Numbered from the stretch's first letter, positions 1 through 7,923 are shown. The stretch is DNA of 9,426 bases from CAMEON01 sp045643785 (GCA_045643785.1 JAZRFR010000195.1:1-9426), one strand, 5' to 3'. Notes: a model not told the origin generated them from the letters alone. Numbers and translations are program-made.

Positions 1-2313
1 TTCCAGATTGGCCTTGGCGCGATTGAGTCGATCCACGTCTCCCGCCATCAGCACACGGATGAGATCACGCTTGTCTTCCAAGGAGTTCTTTTCCTCGTCG
101 GTTCGCTTGATATCCTCGCGCAGGGCGGTCAATGCCCGCTCTGCGTCGGTTACCTTCTTGTCCAGATCCGAAAGATCGCCTTCCATGCGCTTGATCTCGG
201 CGGCACGGGACAGAGAACCGTTCTTCTGACCCACGGAACCACCCGTGAAGGAACCGCCCGCATTGATCTGCTGGCCGTCCAGGGTCACCACACGGACGCG
301 GTATTTCAGCGCCTTGGCCATGGCCGTGGCGTGGTCGATGTTATCGAACACCAGGGTACGGCCCAGCAGGAAGGACAGCACGTCGCGGTAGCGGTCATCG
401 CAGGATACCAGGGTATCCGCCACGGCGATATAGCCCTCAAAGCCTGCGGCCTGCTTCATTTCGTTGGTTTCCACAGAACCGCGGATGGAGGTCAGAGGAT
501 AGAAGGTAGTACGTCCCGCGTTGGCGCGCTTAAGGGCGTACATGGCTGCCTTGGCAGTATCCTCGTCCTGCACCACGATGTTCTGCAGGCTGTTGCCCAG
601 CGCCGTTTCCACGGCGGTAACGTAGGTCTGCTCCACCGACAGAAGCTGGGACAGAGGGCCGTAGATCTTCCCGCAGGGACGGCCGCCGAAGGAGGTAATG
701 TTCCCTTCCTTGTACTGCTTCATGACGAACTTGACGGCGTCGGCATAGCCCGAAAGCTGGGCTTCCATGGCCTTGTAGGTATTGATGCGTTGGGTCACCG
801 AATCCCGCTTGAGAACGGCGGAATTATGAGCCTCGTGAAGGTCGCCGTAGGACTCATTGAGGGCGGTGAGCTTCTTGTCCGCCTCGGAAATCTCCTCGGT
901 AATGGTATTGATCTTTTCGTTATACCCGTCCACTACCCGCTGGTAATCATCCACTTCCTTCTGAATGGCGCGGGAGGTGTTCTCATATTCCTCGATTTCG
1001 GACAGAATGCCGCTATTACGGTCGCTGTCGTTGTTACGGGCGGATTCCAGCACCGAAATGCTGACCCGAATATCCATGAGCTCCTGCTCGCGGGTGTGGA
1101 TATCCTCGGCGGCCTGATCGATCATGTCCGACAGCGAGGCAATCTTGCGGGTCAGCGATTCGATCTCGGTGGCGTTGGCATTGGATTCCTTCTCCAAATT
1201 TGCAAGGGATTCTCCCAGCTCGGAAAGACGGGTGCGGTGGGCATTCAGCTCGGCGCGGTCGGTGTCCAGCTGGCGGAGCAGGGCGGCGCGGGTCTCCCCG
1301 GCGGCGGCGATCATCTCCTCGGTGTGGGCCATGGTGGTCTCGGTCACGCGGAACTGGCTGTCCAGCTGATGCTGGGTCTCGGTGAGCTCGGTGATGCGAC
1401 CCTGCAGTTCTTCCGAAGCGGCGCGGCTTCCCTGGCTCATCTCGGTCAGTCTTTCCCGCTGAACGTCCAGAGATTGCAGGGCGTCATCGGCCTGTCTGAG
1501 GTCGAAATCGGCGTGGTTACGCAGATCGGTGGCTTCGGCGATCTGACGGCTCAGATGCTCGGTGTCATAGAGCCACAGACTGATGTCGGCGCGCTTTTTG
1601 GTCTCCAGCAACGCGATACCGCGGCGAGCCTTGTTGGCTTCCTTTTCCAACGGCCCCACCTGGGCTTCCACCTCGGCGAAAATATCCCGGATTCGCACCA
1701 GATTATTCTCGGTGGCGTTCAGCTTTCGCTCGGCCTCGTTCTTCTTGACACGGTACTTTGCGATACCCGAAGCATCCTCAAAGATGCTCCGTCTCTCCTC
1801 GCTCTTGCGGGATACCATGTCCGCGATACGGCCTTGTCCGATGATGGAGTATCCGTCACGGCCGATACCCGTATTCAGGAACAGCTCGTAAATGTCCTTC
1901 AGACGGACGGCCTTGCGGTTGATCAGATATTCACTTTCTCCCGCGCGAAAATAGCGGCGGGTTACGGTAACCTCGTCGTAGGGGCAATCCAGCTTGCCGA
2001 AATCCGAGGTGTTATCAAAGGTGACCGATACCTCGGCGTAGCCCATGGGACGGCGGCTGTCGGCGCCGCCGAAAATGACGTCCTCCATCTTACTGCCGCG
2101 CAGGGTCTTGGAGGATATCTCACCCAGCACCCAGCGCATGGCGTCGGCAATGTTGGACTTACCGCTTCCGTTGGGGCCGACGATGACCGTTACGCCGGCG
2201 GATATGCCGTCGGCCACCACCTGATCTCCCCCCTTGTGTCCGGGATCAAAGACCAGCTTGGTACGGTCCGGAAAGGACTTAAAGCCCTGCATTTCAATGG
2301 ATTTTAAGTACAC
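1..2313 (-). CDS. smc: Chromosome segregation protein SMC, N-terminal 771 codons (runs off the left edge)
   Basis: SMC is the ATPase of the bacterial condensin (Smc-ScpAB), which acts on the nucleoid to organise and separate sister chromosomes. Translating the minus strand from GTG 2313 gives MYLKSIEMQGFKSF, the usual SMC start, in one unbroken frame to base 1. Visible parts in order: Walker A GPNGSGKS (residues 46-53), the conserved stretch LRGSKMEDVIFGG (about 71-83), the Q-loop in SIIGQGRI (Q160), EERRSIFEDASGIAKYR just after it, a long charged coiled coil (about 190-525), the hinge (about 530-690, with KIYGPL near 550 and GGSFTGG near 687), and the start of the returning coil. The family is about 1,190 residues long, so the rest of the coil, the signature motif and Walker B lie outside the window. 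GTG is preferred because AGGAG sits 7 bases upstream and because the only in-frame ATG nearby (codon 8) would remove the first beta strand. The protein has about 15 extra residues before Walker A compared with B. subtilis SMC. It follows rnc by 53 bases. Confidence 0.97.
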   Translation of the reverse strand, partial: MYLKSIEMQGFKSFPDRTKLVFDPGHKGGDQVVADGISAGVTVIVGPNGSGKSNIADAMRWVLGEISSKTLRGSKMEDVIFGGADSRRPMGYAEVSVTFDNTSDFGKLDCPYDEVTVTRRYFRAGESEYLINRKAVRLKDIYELFLNTGIGRDGYSIIGQGRIADMVSRKSEERRSIFEDASGIAKYRVKKNEAERKLNATENNLVRIRDIFAEVEAQVGPLEKEANKARRGIALLETKKRADISLWLYDTEHLSRQIAEATDLRNHADFDLRQADDALQSLDVQRERLTEMSQGSRAASEELQGRITELTETQHQLDSQFRVTETTMAHTEEMIAAAGETRAALLRQLDTDRAELNAHRTRLSELGESLANLEKESNANATEIESLTRKIASLSDMIDQAAEDIHTREQELMDIRVSISVLESARNNDSDRNSGILSEIEEYENTSRAIQKEVDDYQRVVDGYNEKINTITEEISEADKKLTALNESYGDLHEAHNSAVLKRDSVTQRINTYKAMEAQLSGYADAVKFVMKQYKEGNITSFGGRPCGKIYGPLSQLLSVEQTYVTAVETALGNSLQNIVVQDEDTAKAAMYALKRANAGRTTFYPLTSIRGSVETNEMKQAAGFEGYIAVADTLVSCDDRYRDVLSFLLGRTLVFDNIDHATAMAKALKYRVRVVTLDGQQINAGGSFTGGSVGQKNGSLSRAAEIKRMEGDLSDLDKKVTDAERALTALREDIKRTDEEKNSLEDKRDLIRVLMAGDVDRLNRAKANLE

Positions 2314-2320
2314 GGAATTT

Positions 2321-2325
2321 CTCCT
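2321..2325 (-). promoter_or_regulatory. Ribosome binding site of smc, supporting a GTG start
   Basis: The minus strand reads AGGAG here, 7 bases before the GTG at 2313-2311. This spacing decides for the GTG start of smc over the internal ATG at codon 8, which has no such sequence before it. Confidence 0.8.
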
Positions 2326-2366
2326 GTTCGTTTATTTGAAAACGCTTATGTAGCACGAAAAAACAA

Positions 2367-3113
2367 TCAGCAAAGACCGAAGACCTTGAGTGCAGCCTTG
2401 GCGGCGGCCTGCTCGGCCTTGCGCTTGGAGGAGCCCACGCCCCGTCCGCAGGGATTGGAATTCACCCGAACCTCCACCTCGAAGGTTTTCTGGTGGTCGG
2501 GGCCTTCGGCGCGGATGAGGACGTATTCCAGCACGTCGCCCTCGGTCTGCTGGACGAACTGCTGAAGGGGGGTTTTGTAATCGCCGTCGATGCCACGGGA
2601 TTCCAGCTCGGACAGATCCTTCTGCACCATCGGCAAGAGGAACGCGGCAATGATATCCATGCCACGGTCTCCGGCATCCAGATAAATGGCGGCCAGCAGA
2701 GCCTCAAAGGCATCCGCCAGAATATTCTCCTTGTCTCGACCGCCCGACAGTTCCTCGCCGTTTCCGAGGTAGAGGCAATCTCCGATCCCGATGCGGCGGG
2801 CGTAGCGAGCCAACGCCTCGGCGCAAACCACGTCCTTACGCATATTGGTGAGGATGCCCTCCCCCTCCTGGGGATAGGCGGTAAACAGGTAGCGGCTGAC
2901 CACGATGGACAGCACCGAATCCCCGAGGAATTCCAACCGCTCGTTGCAGAGCAGGTGGTGATTCCGCTCTCCTGTCTCATTGGAGTGGGAGGAATGGGTC
3001 ATGGCGCGGCGAAGCAGAGCGCGGTCCTTGAAGTTGTACCCGATGGCGGCCTCCAGACGATCCATGGCGGCGGCGCGGTCACGGGTAACCGTCATGACTT
3101 GTTCACGGGACAT
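2367..3113 (-). CDS. rnc: Ribonuclease III
   Basis: This is the double-strand-specific endoribonuclease that processes rRNA precursors and structured mRNAs in the cytoplasm. The 248-residue product has the usual two parts. The nuclease domain (about 15-165) carries the family signature NERLEFLGDS at 57-66. By comparison with E. coli E38, E41, D45, D114 and E117, the metal-binding residues are E58, E61, D65, D134 and E137 (the last two in ILADAFEALL). The double-stranded RNA-binding domain (about 178-246) opens with DYKTPLQQFVQ and ends with GSSKRKAEQAAAKAAL, the lysine-rich helix that contacts RNA. The start at 3113 is chosen because AAAGGAG lies 6 bases upstream; the later ATG codons 7 and 17 lack this. 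It begins 3 bases after the plsX stop, and its ribosome binding site overlaps the last plsX codons, so the two are probably translationally coupled. There is no clear terminator between rnc and smc. Confidence 0.97.
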   Translation of the reverse strand: MSREQVMTVTRDRAAAMDRLEAAIGYNFKDRALLRRAMTHSSHSNETGERNHHLLCNERLEFLGDSVLSIVVSRYLFTAYPQEGEGILTNMRKDVVCAEALARYARRIGIGDCLYLGNGEELSGGRDKENILADAFEALLAAIYLDAGDRGMDIIAAFLLPMVQKDLSELESRGIDGDYKTPLQQFVQQTEGDVLEYVLIRAEGPDHQKTFEVEVRVNSNPCGRGVGSSKRKAEQAAAKAALKVFGLC

Positions 3114-3116
3114 GGA

Positions 3117-4121
3117 TTACTCCTTTCCCGCCTGTGCTTCGGTGCCCAGGAGACCTTCAATGGTCTCGGTAGCTCCCGATTCCACGAAGCGCATGGCCTG
3201 ACGAATGGCGTTCTTGAAGGCCTTGGCATCGGAGGAGCCGTGGGCCTTGATAACGGGCTTGCGGAGACCCAGAATGGGACTGCCGCCATGCTCCTTCACG
3301 TCCATTTCTTTTTTGAACTGCATGAAAGGCTTCTTGACGACCAGCGCCGCCAGTTTGGTGGCAAGGGAGGAATAGAAGATCCCCTTCATACGGGTGGCGA
3401 ACATCTTGCCCATACCCTCCAGGGTCTTGAGGAACACGTTTCCGGTAAAGCCGTCAGTTACCAGCACGTCGCAGACACCGAAGGGCGCACGGTTGCCCTC
3501 CACGTTGCCCACGAAGTTGATATCGGGGCAGTTCTTCAAAAGCTGATAGGCCTCGCTCTGGGTGGGGGGTCCCTTATGTTCCTCGGCGCCGTTGTTGAGA
3601 AGTCCCACGCGGGGGTTGTCCAATCCGTAGAGCGCCTTCATGTAAGCCGAGCCCATGGTGGCAAACTGCACGAGGAAATCGGGCTGAACCGTGACGTTGG
3701 CGCCGCAGTCCAGAAGAAGCATGGGCGGATTGAAAGGTAAAACAGCGGCCAGAGCGGCGCGGTGAACGCCCTTGATGCGGCGAACCGTCAGAGACGCGCC
3801 TGCAAACAGAGCGCCCGTATTGCCGCAGGACACCATGGCGTCCCCTTCTCCGTTGGCCAGCGCGCGAAGCGCCATGGTCATGGAGGAATCCTTCTTCTCG
3901 CGGAAGGCCATGGAGTCGTCCTCCATGGTCACGACGGTCTCGGCGTGGAGGATTTCAAAGCCCGAAAGATCCAGGCCGTTCTCCTTTGCCAGAGCTTCCA
4001 TCTGTGTCTTGTGGCCGACCAGCAGGTACTCCCCGCCCAGCTCGGCCTTAGCATTGATTACGCCCTTGAGCATTTCCAGGGGGGCGTTGTCGCCGCCCAT
4101 ACAATCAACGATGATCTTCAT
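3117..4121 (-). CDS. plsX: Phosphate acyltransferase PlsX (acyl-ACP to acyl-phosphate)
   Basis: PlsX converts acyl-ACP and phosphate to acyl-phosphate, the acyl donor that PlsY uses to acylate glycerol-3-phosphate in bacterial phospholipid synthesis; it is a peripheral membrane enzyme. The 334-residue product has the family landmarks throughout: MKIIVDCMGGDNAP at the N-terminus, REKKDSSM near 75, VSCGNTGALFAGA near 95, LLLDCGANV near 130, PRVGLLNNGAEEHKG near 165, FVGNVEGN, VTDGFTGNVFLKTLEG near 225, and HGGSPILGLRKPVIKAHGSS near 280. A longer frame opens at ATG 4163, but the 14 residues it adds do not match the family and no ribosome binding site precedes it. The start at 4121 has AAAGGA 13 bases upstream, a rather long spacing, and gives the normal family length. 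It follows trmFO after a 145-base gap with hairpins, so it probably begins a new transcript or sits after a partial terminator. It is followed at once by rnc rather than by acpP. Confidence 0.96.
   Translation of the reverse strand: MKIIVDCMGGDNAPLEMLKGVINAKAELGGEYLLVGHKTQMEALAKENGLDLSGFEILHAETVVTMEDDSMAFREKKDSSMTMALRALANGEGDAMVSCGNTGALFAGASLTVRRIKGVHRAALAAVLPFNPPMLLLDCGANVTVQPDFLVQFATMGSAYMKALYGLDNPRVGLLNNGAEEHKGPPTQSEAYQLLKNCPDINFVGNVEGNRAPFGVCDVLVTDGFTGNVFLKTLEGMGKMFATRMKGIFYSSLATKLAALVVKKPFMQFKKEMDVKEHGGSPILGLRKPVIKAHGSSDAKAFKNAIRQAMRFVESGATETIEGLLGTEAQAGKE
3120..3126 (-). promoter_or_regulatory. Ribosome binding site of rnc, inside the end of plsX
   Basis: The minus strand reads AAAGGAG, 6 bases before the rnc ATG, within the last codons of plsX (stop at 3119-3117). 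This arrangement suggests coupled translation of plsX and rnc from one transcript. Confidence 0.8.
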
Positions 4122-4134
4122 ATTGGTATCCGAT

Positions 4135-4140
4135 TCCTTT
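4135..4140 (-). promoter_or_regulatory. Probable ribosome binding site of plsX (long spacing)
   Basis: The minus strand reads AAAGGA, 13 bases before the plsX ATG at 4121. The spacing is longer than the 6-7 bases seen before dprA, rnc and smc, but it is the only purine-rich match upstream. It lies inside the longer frame starting at 4163, which argues against that longer start. Confidence 0.55.
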
Positions 4141-4208
4141 CGTTTATATTGGGAAAGCCCCATCCGCAGTTGCGGCGCTCGCAGACGTCTTTAAGGGGAT
4201 CAGAGCGA

Positions 4209-4254
4209 TTAAAAACGTTTGGGAGCCCGGAACCCGTCCCGCAGGGCGGGTTCC
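4209..4254 (-). terminator. Possible intrinsic terminator after trmFO
   Basis: Thirteen bases beyond the trmFO stop, bases 4229-4254 form a strong hairpin: GGAACCCG pairs with CGGGTTCC, extended inward by a G-U pair and two G-C pairs around a four-base CGCA loop. On the minus strand a run of five T (4215-4211) follows, but only about 13 bases after the stem, separated by a GC-rich stretch. The stem is convincing. The T-run is too far away for a textbook terminator, so this could instead be a weak terminator, an RNA-processing site or a transcript-stabilising hairpin. Confidence 0.5.
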
Positions 4255-4266
4255 ATGGGGGTATGT

Positions 4267-5601
4267 TTATGCGCGTACAATTTCCAGAAGTCCGTCAATG
4301 GCTTCCAGCGCGCGGCTGGCGTAGACCTCGTAGCGGGCGATCTTTCCGCCCTTGACGCGGTGATCCAGAGAGGGGATGATGCCGAAGTTGGCGTTCATGG
4401 GCACGAAGTCCGAGAGTCCTCCGTGGCTGATGTAGTGCGCCATAGCGCCGATCATGGTCACCTCGGGGAACAGGATGGGCTCCTGCCCCAGCGCTTTGCG
4501 GGCGGCGTTGAGTCCTGCCACAAAGCCCGAGCCCGTGGACTCGATGTAGCCCTCCACACCCGTCATCTGTCCGGCGAAATAGACTTCACCGTTACCAAAG
4601 CCCTTGCGGAGGCGGTAATCCGCATCCAGCAGGTCGGGAGAGGGGAGATAGGTATTGCGGTGCATGACACCGTAGCGGAGGAAGTCGGCGTTCTCAAGAC
4701 CGGGGATCATGGAGAAAACACGCTTCTGAGCGGGGAAAGTCAGATGGGTCTGGAAGCCCACCAGGTTGTACATGCTTCCCTCTTTGTCCTCTCGGCGGAG
4801 CTGAACCACCGCATAGGAGCGGGCATCGGTACGGCTGTCCACCAAGCCAACGGGCTTGAGGGGGCCGTAGCGCAGGGTGTCGTAGCCGCGCCTCGCCATG
4901 ACCTCCACGGGCATACAGCCCTCGAAGACCTTGAGATCCTTGTCAAAGTCCTTGAGCTCTGCCTCCTCGGCGGTGATCAGGGCGTTGTAGAAGGCGTCGT
5001 ACTGCTCCTTTGTCATGGGGCAGTTGATGTAATCCGCATCCCCCTTGTTGTAGCGGGATGCAAGGAAGGCGATATCCATGTCGATGCTGGAGGCATCCAC
5101 GATGGGCGCCACGGCATCGAAGAAATGAAGTCCTTCCCCCACCAGATTCTCCTTCAGCCAATCGGCAAAGGCATCCGAGGTCAGAGGGCCCGTAGCAACA
5201 ACGGTGATGCCCTCGGTGGGAAGCTCGGTCACTTCCTCCTCCACCACGGTGATCAGGGGATGATTCTTGATCTTTTCAGTGATATAGGCAGAGAACTTCT
5301 CGCGATCCACCGCCAGGGCAGAGCCTGCGGGGACTTGGGTAGCGCGGGCGGCTTCCATGATGAGGGGGCCCATGCGGGAAAGTTCTTCTTTCAGAAGTCC
5401 CGAGGCCACCGTCACACGGTCGGAGCGCAGGGAGTTGGAGCAAACCAGCTCGGCGTAGCCCTCGCTGTGGTGAGCGGGGGTGTACTTGTGGGGCTTCATC
5501 TCGTACAGCGTGACCGCCACGCCCCGTGTCGCGGCCTGCCAAGCGGCCTCACAGCCCGCCAGACCTGCGCCGAAGACGTTGATATGCGTATTCATGGCCA
5601 T
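4267..5601 (-). CDS. trmFO: Folate- and FAD-dependent tRNA (uracil-54-C5) methyltransferase TrmFO
   Basis: TrmFO (formerly Gid) makes 5-methyluridine at position 54 in the T-loop of tRNAs, using methylenetetrahydrofolate as carbon donor and reduced FAD. It replaces the S-adenosylmethionine enzyme TrmA in most Firmicutes. The 444-residue product has the FAD-binding dinucleotide fold at the N-terminus (VFGAGLAGCEAAW, residues 9-21), ELVCSNSLRSD with Cys54, and EGCMPVEVMARRG with Cys229. These cysteines correspond to the two functional ones studied in B. subtilis TrmFO (Cys53 and Cys226). YGPLKPVGL (245-253) and the C-terminal FAD motif GQMTGVEGYIESTGSG are also present. Length matches the family. 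Two ATG codons (5601 and 5595) each have a purine-rich site 7 bases upstream, so the true start may be two codons later. It begins 3 bases after the topA stop, the usual topA-trmFO pairing in Firmicutes. A hairpin follows it. Confidence 0.97.
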   Translation of the reverse strand: MAMNTHINVFGAGLAGCEAAWQAATRGVAVTLYEMKPHKYTPAHHSEGYAELVCSNSLRSDRVTVASGLLKEELSRMGPLIMEAARATQVPAGSALAVDREKFSAYITEKIKNHPLITVVEEEVTELPTEGITVVATGPLTSDAFADWLKENLVGEGLHFFDAVAPIVDASSIDMDIAFLASRYNKGDADYINCPMTKEQYDAFYNALITAEEAELKDFDKDLKVFEGCMPVEVMARRGYDTLRYGPLKPVGLVDSRTDARSYAVVQLRREDKEGSMYNLVGFQTHLTFPAQKRVFSMIPGLENADFLRYGVMHRNTYLPSPDLLDADYRLRKGFGNGEVYFAGQMTGVEGYIESTGSGFVAGLNAARKALGQEPILFPEVTMIGAMAHYISHGGLSDFVPMNANFGIIPSLDHRVKGGKIARYEVYASRALEAIDGLLEIVRA

Positions 5602-5604
5602 GCC

Positions 5605-7923
5605 TCAATCCTCGACGGTGGGTTCCACCACGGGCTCGGTCTCACGGGTGTATCCGCAGGACTTATCGTGGCAGACCAGCAGAGCCTTACCCTTCTTGCG
5701 GAAGAGCAACTGACCGCAGGTGGGGCAGGTCTCATTGGTGGGCATATCCCAGGAAGAGAAATCACAGTCGGGATAACGCTCACAGCTATAGAACACCGTC
5801 TTGTTCCGTCCCGTCTTCATGACCACCTTGGCCTGACACTTGGGGCAAGCCACGCCGATGTCACGGGTCTTGGGCTTGGTAAACTTACAGGCAGGGTAAG
5901 CCGAGCAAGCGTAGAAGCTGCCATAACGGCCGCTACGAAGCACCATGGGCGCGCCGCACTTGTCGCAGACCATATCGGTGACCGTCTCGGACTTTTTCTC
6001 GGTTTCCTGAGCCTTGGTCTCGGTAGCGGGATCGGCCTCGGGAGTCAGAGGCTTGGTATTCTTACAGGTAGGATAGTTGGGGCAAGCGGCAAACTTACCG
6101 AAACGGCCGTTCTTGACGATCATCTGGGCGCCGCACTTGTCGCAGATCATATCCGTAGTCTCCACGGGAAGGGTCACGTTGATACTGCCGATGGTTCCCT
6201 CGGCGGCGGTGAGCTGCTTTTCAAAGCTGCCCCAGAAGCGCCCCAGAACCATTTCCATCTCCTCATTGCCTGCCTCGATGCTGTCCAGTTCATCCTCCAT
6301 GCGGGCGGTAAATTGCTCGTCCACCACGGTGGAGAAATTCTGGATCATGATGGTGTTGGTCACTTCACCCAGCTCGGTGGGCACCAGGGATTTGGCTTCT
6401 CTCTTGACGTAGCCGCGGGAGACGATGGTGGTGATGATGGTGGCAAAAGTGGAGGGACGGCCAATGCCCTTTTCCTCCAGAAGCTTGATCAGCGATGCCT
6501 CGGTGTAGCGCAGGGGAGGCTCGGTGAAGTGGCGGTTGGGCTCGATCTTATCCGATTTCAGAACCTGACCGGCTTCCAGCGCGGGCAATCTCAGATCCTT
6601 TTGCTCCTCGGGCTCGTCGGCCATGCCGGGACGGTGTCCCTCGTCCACCGATTCCTCGTATACAGCCATGTAGCCGGGGAAGGTGACGGTATAACCGCTG
6701 GTACGGAACAGGTAGCCGTGGCAATCGAAATCCATAGTCAGAGTCGCAATATCCGCAGACTCCATCTGGCTGGCGATGAAACGCTCCCAGATGAGCTTAT
6801 AGAGGCGGTACTGATCCGAGGTGAGTGCCTTCCGCACCATGGCAGGCTCGATCTCCACGCGGGCGGGACGGATGGCTTCGTGGGCATCCTGAGCCGAAGC
6901 GCGGGTCTTGTACACGCGGGGGGTGTCGGGGTAGTAGTTGTCGCCGTACTTCTCGCGGATGAGGGTCGCGGCGGCGGCCTGGGCGTCAGCCGAGACACGG
7001 AGAGAGTCGGTACGCATGTAGGTGATCAAACCCTGTACGCCGCCGAATTCCGAGCCGAGGTTAACACCTTCGTACAGCTCCTGAGCCACACGCATAACAC
7101 GCTGGGACTGGAAGTTCAGCTTGCGGGACGCCTCCTGCTGCATGGTGGAGGTGGTGAAGGGGGGGGCGGGATTCTTCTTGCGGGTAGAGCGCTTGACGCT
7201 GTCCACGGTAAAGGGCTGACCCTCCACGGTGTGGACGACCTGCATTGCAGAGGCCTCGTCGGTGAGACGGATCTTACCCTTGTGGTTGCCGTAGAAGCGG
7301 GCGGTAAAGGGCTTCTTGTCGGGGGCGATCAGGGTGGCGTCAATGGTCCAGTACTCCTCGGGCTTGAAGGCGCGGATCTCGTTCTCGCGATCCACGAGGA
7401 TCTTGGTAGCGACCGACTGCACGCGTCCCGCGGACAGACCGCTCCGCACCGTCTTCCACAGGAAGGGAGAGAGCTTGTAGCCCACGATACGGTCGAGGAT
7501 ACGGCGGGTCTGCTGGGCGTTGACCAGGTGCATATCAATGGGACGGGGCTGCTTGATGGCGGCCTTGACCACCGACTTGGTGATCTCGTTGAAGGTCACG
7601 CGCTGAACCTGCTCCACGGGAATACCGAGAGCGGCAGCCAGATGCCAGGAAATGGCCTCTCCCTCGCGATCAGGGTCGGTTGCGAGGAACACTTTGTTGG
7701 CGTTCTTGGCTTCCTTTTTGATCTCCTTGATGATGTCGCCCTTGCCGCGGATGTTGATATAGTGGGCGGCGAAGTTGTTTTCAATGTCTACGCCCAGGGT
7801 GCTCTTGGGCAGGTCGCGGACGTGACCCACCGAAGCGATTACCTTGTAGTTGGAACCGAGGTAGCCCTTGATGGTGCTCGCCTTGGAGGGCGACTCCACA
7901 ATGACCAGATTCGTTTTTGCCAT
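5605..7923 (-). CDS. topA: DNA topoisomerase I (type IA)
   Basis: This type IA topoisomerase relaxes negatively supercoiled DNA by cutting one strand through a 5'-phosphotyrosine link. The 772-residue product starts with the TOPRIM domain (LVIVESPSK with Glu10, and ATDPDREGE with Asp83, Asp85 and Glu87). The core contains RIVGYKLSPFLW (145-156), SAGRVQSVA (164-172), NPAPPFTTSTMQQEA (251-265), the active site GLITYMRTDS with Tyr302, SAQDAHEAIRP (343-353) and GIGRPSTFATI (487-497). The C-terminus has four four-cysteine zinc-binding modules, at about 594-620, 653-679, 693-720 and 733-756, with a charged linker (about 627-648) between the first two. A 14-15 residue acidic tail follows the last module. 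The start at 7923 gives the canonical N-terminus; its ribosome binding site (AAAGGA, 7937-7942) is 13 bases upstream. It lies 34 bases after dprA and 3 bases before trmFO, consistent with an operon. Confidence 0.98.
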   Translation of the reverse strand: MAKTNLVIVESPSKASTIKGYLGSNYKVIASVGHVRDLPKSTLGVDIENNFAAHYINIRGKGDIIKEIKKEAKNANKVFLATDPDREGEAISWHLAAALGIPVEQVQRVTFNEITKSVVKAAIKQPRPIDMHLVNAQQTRRILDRIVGYKLSPFLWKTVRSGLSAGRVQSVATKILVDRENEIRAFKPEEYWTIDATLIAPDKKPFTARFYGNHKGKIRLTDEASAMQVVHTVEGQPFTVDSVKRSTRKKNPAPPFTTSTMQQEASRKLNFQSQRVMRVAQELYEGVNLGSEFGGVQGLITYMRTDSLRVSADAQAAAATLIREKYGDNYYPDTPRVYKTRASAQDAHEAIRPARVEIEPAMVRKALTSDQYRLYKLIWERFIASQMESADIATLTMDFDCHGYLFRTSGYTVTFPGYMAVYEESVDEGHRPGMADEPEEQKDLRLPALEAGQVLKSDKIEPNRHFTEPPLRYTEASLIKLLEEKGIGRPSTFATIITTIVSRGYVKREAKSLVPTELGEVTNTIMIQNFSTVVDEQFTARMEDELDSIEAGNEEMEMVLGRFWGSFEKQLTAAEGTIGSINVTLPVETTDMICDKCGAQMIVKNGRFGKFAACPNYPTCKNTKPLTPEADPATETKAQETEKKSETVTDMVCDKCGAPMVLRSGRYGSFYACSAYPACKFTKPKTRDIGVACPKCQAKVVMKTGRNKTVFYSCERYPDCDFSSWDMPTNETCPTCGQLLFRKKGKALLVCHDKSCGYTRETEPVVEPTVED

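Noticed and set aside
331..2307. A 658-codon open frame on the plus strand opposite smc
   Set aside because: It is the antisense shadow of smc in the same register. The minus strand gives a full SMC head, coil and hinge, and the plus frame has no recognisable domain.
2314..2366. A T-rich stretch between rnc and smc as a terminator
   Set aside because: A run of T is present on the minus strand but no stable stem precedes it, so read-through from rnc into smc is more likely.
2493..3740. A 415-codon open frame on the plus strand across rnc and plsX
   Set aside because: It spans two unrelated minus-strand genes in antisense register and has no family motifs.
4122..4163. A 14-residue N-terminal extension of PlsX from ATG 4163
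   Set aside because: No ribosome binding site precedes 4163, the extra residues do not resemble PlsX, and the likely ribosome binding site of the inner start lies within the extension.
4209..4256. A 15-codon minus-strand frame starting at ATG 4256 as a possible leader peptide before plsX
   Set aside because: Pyrimidine-rich sequence and no ribosome binding site precede the ATG, and the frame simply reads through the hairpin.
4120..4260. A minus-strand frame through the trmFO-plsX gap whose TGA overlaps the plsX ATG (ATGA)
   Set aside because: It contains no ATG, GTG or TTG start codon and no recognised protein; a small rpmF (ribosomal protein L32) gene, often found before plsX, is not visible here either.
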